Positions 50,594 through 58,956 of a stretch of DNA of 64,000 nt are shown piece after piece. The notes under the pieces were generated by a model. The model saw nothing but the letters and a program-made list of their open reading frames with translations. It did no database searches and had not been told where the DNA came from. This stretch comes from Selenomonas ruminantium AC2024. GTDB lineage: Bacteria; Bacillota; Negativicutes; Selenomonadales; Selenomonadaceae. The stretch covers positions 2,046,001-2,110,000 of the forward strand of contig NZ_JIAC01000001.1 in NCBI RefSeq assembly GCF_000687995.1, given 5' to 3'. The translations under genes were made by a program, and so were the position numbers. Position 1 is the first letter of the stretch; each line of letters opens with the position of its first letter.

Positions 50594-51310
50594 TAATTTT
50601 ATGCCTGCCTGGCTCAGGGCCTGGCGAAAGGCAGTTACTTCTTCTTTTGTAGGTTCCGGTACATCTTTGAGGGGATAATCCCAGCCCAGAACCTCCCATT
50701 TGGCAATGCCCATGGTATGGTAAGGCAGGACCTCCACTTCCACATTTCCCGGCAGGCTGCGCACGAGACGGATAAGCTCCGCCAAGCTGTCCTTCCCTGC
50801 CGTATAGCCGGGAATCAGCACATAGCGCAGGGTTACAGGCTTGCGTTTGGCTATGCAGACAAGATTTTCCCGTATGGTGCCAAACTTTGCCTTGGTCAGC
50901 GCCTGATAGCTGGCTTCCGTGCAGCCCTTCAAGGAAAAGAGCACCCTGTCCGTATGTGGCAGAACCTGCAGGATGGCCTCTTTAGCGGCCAAGCCGCAGG
51001 TGTCGATGGCGGTATGAAAGCCCGCTGCCTTTGCCTTTGCCAAGAGCTCTAACAAGAACTCCGGCTGCAATAGAGGCTCACCGCCGGAAACCGTCAGACC
51101 GCCCCCAGAGGACTCGTAGAAATTACGATAGTCCTCCATCTCCGTCAGAACTTCATCTGCCGTAATCTGCTGCTCACCTCTGGCCCAGGTATCGGGATTG
51201 TGGCAAAAGGCACAGCCCAGCTGACACCCGGCCAAAAAGAGCACATAGCGGATGCCGGGGCCGTCCATCGTGCCGAAACTCAGCTTGGAATGATAATATC
51301 CCTGCAACAT
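50576..51310 (-). CDS. pflA: Pyruvate formate-lyase activating enzyme
   Basis: The protein of about 244 residues has FGTMDGPGIRYVLFLAGC and the radical-SAM cluster motif CQLGCAFC (CxxxCxxC), then the SGGEPLLQPEF motif. It installs the glycyl radical on PflB using S-adenosylmethionine. The ATG at 51310 gives the usual 12 residues before GTMDG; a second in-frame ATG at 51325 would overlap pflB by 14 bp. It directly follows pflB in the same operon. Confidence 0.94.
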   Translation of the reverse strand: MLQGYYHSKLSFGTMDGPGIRYVLFLAGCQLGCAFCHNPDTWARGEQQITADEVLTEMEDYRNFYESSGGGLTVSGGEPLLQPEFLLELLAKAKAAGFHTAIDTCGLAAKEAILQVLPHTDRVLFSLKGCTEASYQALTKAKFGTIRENLVCIAKRKPVTLRYVLIPGYTAGKDSLAELIRLVRSLPGNVEVEVLPYHTMGIAKWEVLGWDYPLKDVPEPTKEEVTAFRQALSQAGIKLAATEK

Positions 51311-51311
51311 C

Positions 51312-53543
51312 TTACATGGCTTCATAGAAGGTACGCTGGATTACTTCCAACTGATGTGGTCTGTCGAGCTTAATGAAGTTCACCGCATAACCGGACACGC
51401 GGATGGTGAGCTGCGGATAGTTTTCCGGATGCTCCATAGCATCTTCCAATACAGCTCTATCGAGTACGTTGATGTTGATATGATGTGCTTCATAACCGCT
51501 GTAACCGTCCAGCATAGCCGTGAGGTTCTGCACGCGGATTTCATCCGTCTTGCCCAGAGCAGAAGGAATCATGGAGAAGGTATAGGAGATACCATCCCGG
51601 CAGTCCGCATAATCCAGATGGGCAATGGATTTCATGGCAGCCAGTGCGCCGCTCTTATCCCGGCCATGCATGGGGTTAGCCCCCGGTGCCAAAGGTTCGC
51701 CAATCTTGCGGCCATCCGGCGTGGTGCCGGTCTTTTTGCCGTACATAACGTTGGACGTAATGGTCAGGATGGACAGGGTATGCTCTGCCCCACGGTAAGC
51801 CTTGTGCTTTCTGAGCTCCGTGATGAATTCGTGAGTCAACTCATGCGCCAGTTCATCCACGCGCGGGTCGTTGTTGCCGAATTTCGGGAACTCCCCTTCC
51901 ACCTTGAAATCCGTAGCTACGCCAAACTCATTGCGAATCGGCGTAACCTTGGCGTATTTGATGGCGGAAAGCGAATCCACCGCGCAGGACAGGCCTGCTA
52001 CGCCAAAGGCCATAAGGCGTTCAATCTTGCTGTCATGGAGAGCCATCTGACCAGCTTCATAAGCATGCAGGTCATGGGAGTAGTGAATCACGTTCATGGT
52101 GTTCACATAGAGTTTCGCCAGCCATGCCAGTACCTTGGAATACTTCTTGCGCACATCGGCATAGTCGAGGACACCATCTGCAGGCAGCGGCATTTCCGGA
52201 GCCAGCTGTTCATTGCTCTTTTCATCCTTACCGCCATTGATGGCGAGCAGCAGGGATTTGGCAAGGTTAGCACGAGCGCCAAAGAACTGCATCATCTTGC
52301 CGAGCTTCATAGCGGACACGCAGCAGGTAATGCCGTAATCATCCCCATAGGCCGGACGCATAACCTCGTCATTTTCATACTGAATGGCGCTGGTCTTGAT
52401 GGAGATTGCCGCCGCATACTTCTTGAAGCCTTCCGGCAGGCGTTTGCTCCAGAGCACCGTGAGGTTCGGTTCCGGGGACGGGCCGAGATTTTCAAGGGTA
52501 TGCAGTACACGGAAGGAGTTCTTCGTCACCAGTGTACGGCCATCCTCACCCATGCCGCCGACGGATTCCGTTACCCAGATGGGGTCACCGGCAAAGAGTT
52601 CATTGTATTCCGGCGTACGCAGCATGCGCACCATGCGCAGCTTGATGACAAGCTGGTCCATGTATTCCTGCGCTTCGGCTTCGGTAATCACACCATTGGC
52701 CAAATCGCGTTCCATGTAGATGTCGAGGAAGGTGCTCACACGGCCAATGGACATGGCAGCACCATTCTGTTCCTTGACGGAAGCCAGATAGCCAAAGTAT
52801 ACCCACTGTACAGCTTCCTTGGCATTCTTAGCCGGCACGCTGATGTCAAAGCCATAGCCTGCTGCCATGGTCTTCAGGTCATTTAAGGCCTTAATCTGCT
52901 GGGCGATTTCACTGCGGGCACGCATCTTGTCCGCATCCATATCCCCGCTGTACATCTCTTCCTTGTCGAGCTTCTTCTGCTCAATCAGGCGGTCAACACC
53001 GTAGAGTGCAACACGGCGGTAGTCGCCGATGATACGGCCGCGGCCATAGGCATCGGGCAGGCCGGTCAGAAGGCCAAGATGGCGGGCCTTGCGCATTTCC
53101 GGGGTATAGAGTTCAAATACCGCTTCATTATGGGTCTTAACGTGCTTAGAATAGATTTCCGTAATCTTATCGCTGACCGTGTAGCCGTATTCCGCGGCAG
53201 CCTGCTGCGCCATGCGCAGACCGCCGTTGACGATAAGGCCGCGCTTCAAGGGCGCATCGAGCTGCAGGCCTACAATGGACTCATGAGCCTGGTCAATAAA
53301 GCCGGGGCCATGGGAAATGGTGGTGGAAACCGTCTCCGTATCCACATCCAGCACACCGCCCTTAGCCCGTTCCTGAGCCAGCAAATCCTTGCAGCGTTCC
53401 CACACAGCCGTGGTGTTTTCCGTAGCGTCCGCTAAGAAATCTGCATTGCCTTCATAGGGCGTATAGTTCTTCTGGATGAAGTCACGTACATCAATTTTCG
53501 TCTGCCATTTTCCGGGACGGAATCCCTGCCATAATTCTTGCAT
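51312..53543 (-). CDS. pflB: Formate acetyltransferase (pyruvate formate-lyase)
   Basis: The 743-residue protein starts at [24 protein letters not shown], behind AGGAGG; the frame stays open 40 codons upstream but without a start signal. It has the active-site cysteine pair (GITCCVSAM) and the glycyl-radical motif near the C-terminus ([12 protein letters not shown]). It converts pyruvate and CoA to acetyl-CoA and formate and is the core of anaerobic mixed-acid fermentation. The promoter and leader hairpin are listed separately. Confidence 0.96.
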   Translation of the reverse strand: MQELWQGFRPGKWQTKIDVRDFIQKNYTPYEGNADFLADATENTTAVWERCKDLLAQERAKGGVLDVDTETVSTTISHGPGFIDQAHESIVGLQLDAPLKRGLIVNGGLRMAQQAAAEYGYTVSDKITEIYSKHVKTHNEAVFELYTPEMRKARHLGLLTGLPDAYGRGRIIGDYRRVALYGVDRLIEQKKLDKEEMYSGDMDADKMRARSEIAQQIKALNDLKTMAAGYGFDISVPAKNAKEAVQWVYFGYLASVKEQNGAAMSIGRVSTFLDIYMERDLANGVITEAEAQEYMDQLVIKLRMVRMLRTPEYNELFAGDPIWVTESVGGMGEDGRTLVTKNSFRVLHTLENLGPSPEPNLTVLWSKRLPEGFKKYAAAISIKTSAIQYENDEVMRPAYGDDYGITCCVSAMKLGKMMQFFGARANLAKSLLLAINGGKDEKSNEQLAPEMPLPADGVLDYADVRKKYSKVLAWLAKLYVNTMNVIHYSHDLHAYEAGQMALHDSKIERLMAFGVAGLSCAVDSLSAIKYAKVTPIRNEFGVATDFKVEGEFPKFGNNDPRVDELAHELTHEFITELRKHKAYRGAEHTLSILTITSNVMYGKKTGTTPDGRKIGEPLAPGANPMHGRDKSGALAAMKSIAHLDYADCRDGISYTFSMIPSALGKTDEIRVQNLTAMLDGYSGYEAHHININVLDRAVLEDAMEHPENYPQLTIRVSGYAVNFIKLDRPHQLEVIQRTFYEAM

Positions 53544-53582
53544 TCTATAATAATCCTCCTGTTTGCGCTTAGACAAATTAAA

Positions 53583-53620
53583 GCCGCCTGGGCAAAGCAT
53601 CCGCACTCTGCCCAGGCGGC
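53583..53620 (-). promoter_or_regulatory. Stable hairpin in the pflB leader
   Basis: GCCGCCTGGGCA (53583-53594) pairs perfectly with TGCCCAGGCGGC (53609-53620) around a 14-nt loop, 40 nt before the pflB ATG. The following T run on the minus strand is short (TTTAATTT). It may be an attenuator, an mRNA-stabilising structure or a regulator-binding site. Confidence 0.6.
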
Positions 53621-53702
53621 AAGCTATTTGAAAAAGCATCAGCACGGCCCCGCGGTAATCCACAAACCGTCAGAACTGTGCCAGACTTATTACCTGCTAC
53701 TA

Positions 53703-53731
53703 ATTATACTGATTATCCCTTGACCTGTCAA
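53703..53731 (-). promoter_or_regulatory. pflB promoter
   Basis: On the minus strand TTGACA (53731-53726), a 17-bp spacer and TATAAT (53708-53703) form a full consensus promoter about 155 bp upstream of pflB. The -35 box is part of the palindrome TTGACAGGTCAA, a copy of the dispersed TGACNNGTCA motif. Confidence 0.8.
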
Positions 53732-53736
53732 CATCC

Positions 53737-53961
53737 TTAACCGACGCTGACACGCTGAGCGGCTTCCACGGCGTCAGCCAAAGCCATGTTGTAGCCTTCG
53801 TCATAGCCGGTACGGTAGCCGTCATACTCACAGCTGGCACCGTAATCCCGCAGCATGTTCAGCATATCCTCCAGCTGATCCTCCGTCCATTCACTCATGG
53901 CGCACAGCGTTCCCAAACGCTCGATACACGCCAATTCCTTCCCCTGTGTATCCATTGTCAT
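53737..53961 (-). CDS. Small hypothetical acidic protein
   Basis: The 74-residue acidic protein of unknown family has three Cys and a central YDGYRTGYDEGYNMALADAVEAA segment, with GY repeats like those in some small regulators. An AAGGAGG site lies 9 nt before the ATG. It is upstream of pflB on the same strand, but the strong pfl promoter lies between, so they are likely separate units. Its leader contains two hairpins (53989-54007 and 54022-54069). Confidence 0.65.
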   Translation of the reverse strand: MTMDTQGKELACIERLGTLCAMSEWTEDQLEDMLNMLRDYGASCEYDGYRTGYDEGYNMALADAVEAAQRVSVG

Positions 53962-53988
53962 AAGTCAAAGCCTCCTTACAAAACTTCG

Positions 53989-54007
53989 TGCGAAACAGTA
54001 TTTCGCA
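53989..54007 (-). promoter_or_regulatory. Short hairpin in a 5' leader
   Basis: TGCGAAA and TTTCGCA form a perfect 7-bp stem with a 5-nt loop, 28-46 bp upstream of the ATG at 53961. Confidence 0.45.
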
Positions 54008-54021
54008 CTACGCCCTTACAC

Positions 54022-54069
54022 GAAATCTAAGCGACTCTGTGCCCTTTGGGCATGACTCGCAAAGATTTC
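54022..54069 (-). promoter_or_regulatory. Nested hairpin with overlapping short leader ORF
   Basis: GAAATCT pairs with AGATTTC. Nested inside are GCGA/TCGC pairs and a GCCC/GGGC tip. On the minus strand a 14-codon ORF (54071-54027, MKSLRVMPKGHRVA) begins 7 nt after GGGAG and covers the same bases. It may be a leader peptide with an attenuator-like structure; this is tentative. Confidence 0.4.
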
Positions 54070-54233
54070 ATAGTAAAACTCCCAGTTTTCCAGCGGAAAA
54101 ATCACACATTTGAAAGTATAGCATGGTAAATTTTTGATAACCAGTCTTGACTTTTCCCTGCTTTTCCTTCTCCCCTATTCTTCTAAGGAGAAAAATTTTT
54201 CCTGCCTCCCAAGCAAAAAAAATAAAAAAATAA

Positions 54234-54259
54234 CAGTCCGCAGTTTTTCCTGCGGGCTG
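54234..54259 (-). terminator. Terminator of the gene at 54266-54718
   Basis: CAGTCCGCAG pairs with CTGCGGGCTG (one G-U pair). On the minus strand it is followed by a long T-rich tract. Confidence 0.88.
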
Positions 54260-54265
54260 CTATCT

Positions 54266-54718
54266 TTATACCGTTACGGCCATATATCGGCTCATCGCCA
54301 GGTCCATCATATACTCGTAGCATCGGAACAGATTGTCGAGCACCGAATGATTTTCCTGACAACGCTTCTGATGAAAGAACGCTTGTATTGCCTGACGGGC
54401 AGCAATATCATCCTCATCATAGATATCCATCAGCAAGTTCTTGCTGATTACATGGTTGCGGCTCTTCTCCTCGGACATGGGCGCCAACAACAACTGATAT
54501 AACCTGCTAATCCTCTGAGAAAACTCTACCACATCTTTGGCCGGGTACTTTTTGAAGTGAATGGAGAGAATCTGCCCCACAAGCATCTTCATATCCTCCC
54601 ACTTGTCCTCGTTCATCACCCAGCGTTTCTGATGCCGCAAGTCCTTCTCGATATAAGCATAGGCTCTCAGACGCTCAGCCCAGGAAGCAGACAACAGCCA
54701 TCGATAAAAATTTTCCAC
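54266..54718 (-). CDS. Hypothetical helical protein
   Basis: The 150-residue protein matches no family I recognise. It is almost entirely alpha-helical and rich in aromatic and charged residues (FYRWLLSASWAERLRAYAYIEKDLRHQKRW, AIQAFFHQKRCQENHSVLDNLFRCYEYMMDLAMSRYMA). The start is GTG behind GAGGGA. It has its own promoter (54860-54888) and terminator, so it is a real single-gene unit. The function is unknown. Confidence 0.7.
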   Translation of the reverse strand: MENFYRWLLSASWAERLRAYAYIEKDLRHQKRWVMNEDKWEDMKMLVGQILSIHFKKYPAKDVVEFSQRISRLYQLLLAPMSEEKSRNHVISKNLLMDIYDEDDIAARQAIQAFFHQKRCQENHSVLDNLFRCYEYMMDLAMSRYMAVTV

Positions 54719-54859
54719 AGTAATCCCTCGCTTTCTCAGTGACTACTTGCCGGTCGAATCTTATCGATTCCAGATCCACCCGAAACCGCTGTTGTCGTGA
54801 CGGCTTCATTATGAACTCGTCCTTTTCTAATCCTCTTGTCTATTTAGTTCTCTAGTCCC

Positions 54860-54888
54860 ATTTTACCGTATAATAATAATTTTCGCAA
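54860..54888 (-). promoter_or_regulatory. Promoter of the gene at 54718
   Basis: On the minus strand TTGCGA (54888-54883), a 17-bp spacer and TAAAAT (54865-54860) leave a leader of about 140 nt. Confidence 0.55.
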
Positions 54889-54935
54889 TAGTTATTCACT
54901 GTATACTTAAAGTTTCTGTTCCTGCACACAATAAA

Positions 54936-55014
54936 GCCCGGTGGCGGATAATGCATTTCCGTCGCGTTAGGCAAGCCTGCATAAGCAGAGGAAATGTATT
55001 ATCCGCCACCGGGC
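54936..55014 (-). terminator. Long terminator hairpin of the recN operon
   Basis: A 25-bp stem (54936-54960 with 54990-55014) has a single G-U pair and a 29-nt loop that holds its own small CTGC/GCAG hairpin. TTTATT follows on the minus strand. It is much longer than the other terminators here. Confidence 0.82.
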
Positions 55015-55038
55015 GTCTTTTAGGCTGAATGATTATCC

Positions 55039-56757
55039 TCATCCGACTTTATCGTTTGCAAATTTCTGCTTGGTAAGCTTCGCATGGCTCACCATTTCCT
55101 TGGCATTATCGAGAGAAGCCGTCGTCACATCCACGCCGGAAGCCATACGGGCGATTTCGCTGATGCGCTCGCGCTCGGAGAGCGGCCGTACCTGCGTCAC
55201 CGTAGAATCTCCGGCACTGGTCTTGGCAATGTAGAGGTGATTGTCCGCCATGCAGGCAATCTGCGGCAGATGCGTAATGCAGAGCACCTGTTTGTACTGC
55301 GCCACGAGTGCAATGCGTTCGGCCACCATCTGAGCCGTGCGGCCGCCGATACCCGTGTCGATTTCGTCAAAGACCATGCTCGGCACGGAGGAATCCCGTG
55401 AAGCCGCCACCGTCTTGATGGCCAGCGCGATACGCGAAAGCTCACCGCCGGAAGCCACCTTGGACAGGAGCTTCTCCTCCTCGCCGGGATTGGCGGAAAA
55501 GTACATGGCCACCGTATCGGCACCATTGCCCAGATATTTTTCTGCCGGTTCCACCCGGATATGGAAGGCTGCCTGCGGCATGCCCAAAGCTACCAGCTGG
55601 CCGCCAATGGCACTGGCAAGCTCTCCTGCCGCCCGCTGACGAAGATTCGTCAAGTGCTCTGCCTTTTGCCGCAGCTTTTCTTCCAGAGCGGCAATTTCTC
55701 TTTCGAGCTTTGCCATATCCTCATCGTAATTTTCGATGTCCATAAGCTCCTGCTGAACCTTTTGCTGATGTTCGAGAACATCGGCAATGGTGGCACCGTA
55801 TTTGCGGCACAGGCGGTCAATGACATCCATGCGGTTCTGCAGCTTATCGAGCTTAGCCGGCTGGAATTCCAAAGACTCGCCGTAATCACGCAGCTCACCC
55901 GCCGCTTCCTGCAGGGAGATATAGGCCTCCTCCACCATGGTATAGGTGTTGGCTAGGTTGTCATCATAGCGGCTCATGTCCTCAAGGTTCTTCTTGACCT
56001 TGGCCACAGCCGTCAGCACGGCACTGCCATTTCCCGTGCCCACATCCAGAAGATTATAGGATTCTTCCACAAAGCCGGCAATCTTTTCCGCATGGGACAG
56101 CTTGCGGATTTCCGCCTCTAATTCCTCGTCCTCGTTTTCCTTGAGCTCTGCCTCGCTGATTTCCTTGTCCTGCCAGCGCAGCATATCCAGGCGCTGGGCA
56201 TATTCGCGGGCAGACTGCTCCTTTTCTGCATGTTCCTGCTTCTTCCCTTTCCAAAGGCCATAGGTCTGCCGGTAAGCAGCCAGAGCCTCCGTCAAATCCG
56301 GGTCATAATTATCGAGCAGGGCAAACTGGCTTTCTTCTTTGAGCAGGGCCAAATTTTCATTCTGCCCATGAATATCCACAAGGAAGGCACCAATTTGCTT
56401 GAGGATGGTCAAGGTCACATGGCAGCCGTTCACCAGCACCATACTGCGGCCGCCTTTGGTAACCTGCCGGGTGATGATTAAAAGTCCTTCCGAATCGTCA
56501 ATGGCCTGCCCCGCGAGCAGCTCGTGCAGCCCCAGGGACTCATCATCCAGTGTAAAGACGGCTTCCACACGCAGCCAGTCACAGCCGGTACGAATGGCAT
56601 CCGAAGATACCCGCTGTCCTAAAATAGCCCCCAACGCATCAATCAAAATGGATTTACCTGCACCGGTTTCACCCGTCAGGATGTTGAGGCCTTCACCGAA
56701 CTCCACCTGCACATGTTCGAGCAGGGCAAAATTCCAAACCGTTAATGTTTTCAGCAT
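55039..56757 (-). CDS. recN: DNA repair protein RecN
   Basis: The 572-residue SMC-like ATPase begins LKTLTVWNFALLEHVQVEFGEGLNILTGETGAGKSILIDALG (Walker A). It has long coiled coils in the middle (about 155-370) and the C-terminal signature and Walker B (LSKVASGGELSRIALAIKT, PSMVFDEIDTGIGGRTAQ). It acts in double-strand break repair. It is the last gene of the conserved operon, 15 bp after argR. Confidence 0.96.
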   Translation of the reverse strand: MLKTLTVWNFALLEHVQVEFGEGLNILTGETGAGKSILIDALGAILGQRVSSDAIRTGCDWLRVEAVFTLDDESLGLHELLAGQAIDDSEGLLIITRQVTKGGRSMVLVNGCHVTLTILKQIGAFLVDIHGQNENLALLKEESQFALLDNYDPDLTEALAAYRQTYGLWKGKKQEHAEKEQSAREYAQRLDMLRWQDKEISEAELKENEDEELEAEIRKLSHAEKIAGFVEESYNLLDVGTGNGSAVLTAVAKVKKNLEDMSRYDDNLANTYTMVEEAYISLQEAAGELRDYGESLEFQPAKLDKLQNRMDVIDRLCRKYGATIADVLEHQQKVQQELMDIENYDEDMAKLEREIAALEEKLRQKAEHLTNLRQRAAGELASAIGGQLVALGMPQAAFHIRVEPAEKYLGNGADTVAMYFSANPGEEEKLLSKVASGGELSRIALAIKTVAASRDSSVPSMVFDEIDTGIGGRTAQMVAERIALVAQYKQVLCITHLPQIACMADNHLYIAKTSAGDSTVTQVRPLSERERISEIARMASGVDVTTASLDNAKEMVSHAKLTKQKFANDKVG

Positions 56758-56772
56758 TGCCAGCCCGCTCCT

Positions 56773-57258
56773 TTACTGCAAGAAAGACGTAAGACGCTCC
56801 GTAACGGTCTTGGCAGCAGCTTTGGGCTTGACGATGATAAAGATGTTATCATCCCCGGCTACCGTCCCCAGCACTTCGGGCCAGTTAGCATGGTCAAGGG
56901 CCGAAGCGACAGTGTTGGCACCGCCAGGCAGGGTCTTGACCACAACGATGTTTTCGCTGTAATCGCAATGAATTACCGTATCCTGGAATAAGCGCTGCAT
57001 GCGCTCCTCCGTGAAAATGACGGTGTTCTGCATAGGATAAGCATAGCGGTAACGGCCATCCCCGGTCGGAACCTTAATCAGCATCATTTCCTTGATATCC
57101 CGGGACACTGTGGCCTGGGTCACCTTGATACGCTGCTGACGCAAGGCATCGGCCAAATCCTCCTGGGTTTCGATAATCTGAGATTCAATAATATTCTTAA
57201 TCACGGCCTGTCGCACACTTTTCACGCTCTCACCTTCCCGTTTGCTTGCTGTAGTCAT
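56773..57258 (-). CDS. argR: Arginine repressor
   Basis: The 161-residue protein has an N-terminal winged helix (VIKNIIESQIIETQEDLADALRQQRIKVTQATVSRDIKEM) and the C-terminal arginine-binding, hexamerisation domain (VLGTVAGDDNIFIIVK). The ATG at 57258 overlaps the nadK stop (TAATG). It controls arginine metabolism with L-arginine as co-repressor. The argR-recN order is a common Firmicute arrangement. Confidence 0.95.
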   Translation of the reverse strand: MTTASKREGESVKSVRQAVIKNIIESQIIETQEDLADALRQQRIKVTQATVSRDIKEMMLIKVPTGDGRYRYAYPMQNTVIFTEERMQRLFQDTVIHCDYSENIVVVKTLPGGANTVASALDHANWPEVLGTVAGDDNIFIIVKPKAAAKTVTERLTSFLQ

Positions 57259-58124
57259 TACTCCACCCCATTGTTCTTCCAAAGTTTCGTCCTTAAAATC
57301 TGATAATAGTCCTTGTCCTCGAATTTGATGATACCGGCGCTGACGGTGGACTTCATCACCGTAACCTCATCCCCAGGCAGCAGGCGGAAGCTCTCCTGAC
57401 CGTCAAAGGTCACGATGATATCCTGATGGATGGCGGCAATCTTGATATGCACCACATCATCCTGCCCCACTACCAGCGGCCGCATATTAAAGGTATGGGC
57501 GCAGATAGGTGTCACTAGCAGTGCCTGAATGGACGGACTCATAATGGGCCCGCCTGCGGACAGGGAGTAGGCCGTAGAACCTGTGGGCGAGGACACGATT
57601 ACGCCGTCTGCCTTGTAATCCATCAGATGCGATTCATTGATGGACAGGCCCAAATGCAGCATACGGGCTACGCCGCCCTTGGTCACCACCACGTCATTGA
57701 TGGCATGACCTAAGAAACGCTCCTCGCCGTCGGACTTGGCAAATCCTGCCAACAGCAGGCGGTGTTCAATGCGGTAGTCTCCATCCAGAAGTTTTTGCAG
57801 CTTTGTCTCAAGCTCGCTTAGTTCAATATCGGCCATAAAGCCCAACGTGCCTATGTTGATGCCGCAGACCGGCACGGCCATGGCACCATAACGGCGGCAG
57901 ACACCGAGCAGAGTACCATCCCCGCCAATGGACAGCGCAATATCAGCCGGCTCCTTTTCGATATCGGACACACCTAAAGATTCCAAATCAAAATAGCGGG
58001 ACTCGTCCACGGGGAGCATCAGGCGTACATCCTTATCCTGATAAAATTTCATAATCCGCCGCAACACTTCCGGAGACTGCGGCTTGCTCACATTGGGAAA
58101 TATAGCTATGGTTTTGATTGGCAT
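57258..58124 (-). CDS. nadK: NAD kinase
   Basis: The 288-residue protein has the NAD-kinase motif SIGGDGTLLGVCRRYG, the GTLGFMADIE segment and DGVIVSSPTGSTAYSLSAGGPIMSP. It makes NADP from NAD with ATP or polyphosphate. ATG at 58124 is preferred to a GTG at 58130 because AAGGAG is 8 nt away. It is co-translated with argR. Confidence 0.95.
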   Translation of the reverse strand: MPIKTIAIFPNVSKPQSPEVLRRIMKFYQDKDVRLMLPVDESRYFDLESLGVSDIEKEPADIALSIGGDGTLLGVCRRYGAMAVPVCGINIGTLGFMADIELSELETKLQKLLDGDYRIEHRLLLAGFAKSDGEERFLGHAINDVVVTKGGVARMLHLGLSINESHLMDYKADGVIVSSPTGSTAYSLSAGGPIMSPSIQALLVTPICAHTFNMRPLVVGQDDVVHIKIAAIHQDIIVTFDGQESFRLLPGDEVTVMKSTVSAGIIKFEDKDYYQILRTKLWKNNGVE

Positions 58125-58146
58125 AGACACCGCTCCTTAGGGAGAT

Positions 58147-58956
58147 TTATTTATCCAGTTCGCCGTGGGCTTCCGCCACCACGGTAACAATGCGTTCCTC
58201 CGTTACCGTATCTTCCTGGCTTCCGTCTTTGGACAGACGAATGAGATATTCAATATTGCCTTCGGGCCCCTTCACCGGGGAAAAAGTCAGGGCCATGGTA
58301 ACAAAGCCCAGCTCCCGCGCAAATTCTGTAACCTTGCGGATAACTTCTTCATGGACTTTCGGGTCACGCACAACACCCTTCTTGCCCACGTTCTCGCGCC
58401 CTGCTTCAAACTGGGGCTTAATAAGTGCCACCACTTCTCCGTTGTCATTCAGCAGGGTATGGGTAACCGGCAGCACCTTTGTCAGCGAGATAAAGGCCAC
58501 GTCAATGGACGCAAAGTCCAGCAGTGTGCCGATATCATCAGGCGTCACATTGCGGATGTTGGTGCGTTCCATGTTCACCACCCGCTCATCCGTGCGCAGT
58601 TTCCAGGCCAGCTGACCGTAGCCCACATCGATGGCAAAGACCTGCACCGCCCCATTCTGAAGCATGCAATCCGTAAAGCCACCGGTAGAGGCACCGATGT
58701 CGGCGCAGCGCTTGCCCGTGATTTCCACACCAAATTCCTGCATGGCCTTGGCCAGTTTCAAACCGCCCCGGCTCACATAGGGAATATCATTGCCGAGCAG
58801 GCGGATTTCCGCCTCGGCCTTTACCGTGGCCCCGGCCTTGTCCACCTTCTGATTATCCACGAGAACTTCGCCCGCCATAATCATGCGCTTGGCCCGTTCC
58901 CGGCTGCCTGCCAGGCCGCGTTCCACCAAAAGTATATCCAGTCTCTGTTTTGCCAT
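58147..58956 (-). CDS. tlyA: TlyA-family rRNA (cytidine-2'-O)-methyltransferase
   Basis: The 269-residue protein has an N-terminal S4 RNA-binding domain (RLDILLVERGLAGSRERAKRMIMAGEVLVDNQKVDKAG) and an FtsJ-type SAM-dependent methyltransferase domain (CADIGASTGGFTDCMLQNGA, VALIKPQFEAGRENVGKKGVVRD). TlyA enzymes methylate 16S and 23S rRNA, and loss gives capreomycin resistance in mycobacteria. The start overlaps the dxs stop (TAATG), so the two are coupled. Confidence 0.93.
   Translation of the reverse strand: MAKQRLDILLVERGLAGSRERAKRMIMAGEVLVDNQKVDKAGATVKAEAEIRLLGNDIPYVSRGGLKLAKAMQEFGVEITGKRCADIGASTGGFTDCMLQNGAVQVFAIDVGYGQLAWKLRTDERVVNMERTNIRNVTPDDIGTLLDFASIDVAFISLTKVLPVTHTLLNDNGEVVALIKPQFEAGRENVGKKGVVRDPKVHEEVIRKVTEFARELGFVTMALTFSPVKGPEGNIEYLIRLSKDGSQEDTVTEERIVTVVAEAHGELDK

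Larger units (their letters stand above)
53962..54265. other. 304-bp region with two hairpins and a possible leader peptide
   Basis: The region contains the leader of the gene at 53961 (hairpins at 53989-54007 and 54022-54069, a 14-codon ORF at 54027-54071) and the terminator of the gene at 54266 (54234-54259). I see nothing else. Confidence 0.65.
54719..55038. other. 320-bp region between recN and a hypothetical gene
   Basis: No gene or tRNA is visible. It holds the promoter at 54860-54888 and the long recN terminator hairpin at 54936-55014. Confidence 0.65.

Noticed and set aside
51354-52886. Plus-strand open frame of 510 codons
   Set aside because: It is antisense to pflB, whose cysteine pair and glycyl-radical motif are intact. 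Codon bias of the real gene keeps the opposite strand open.
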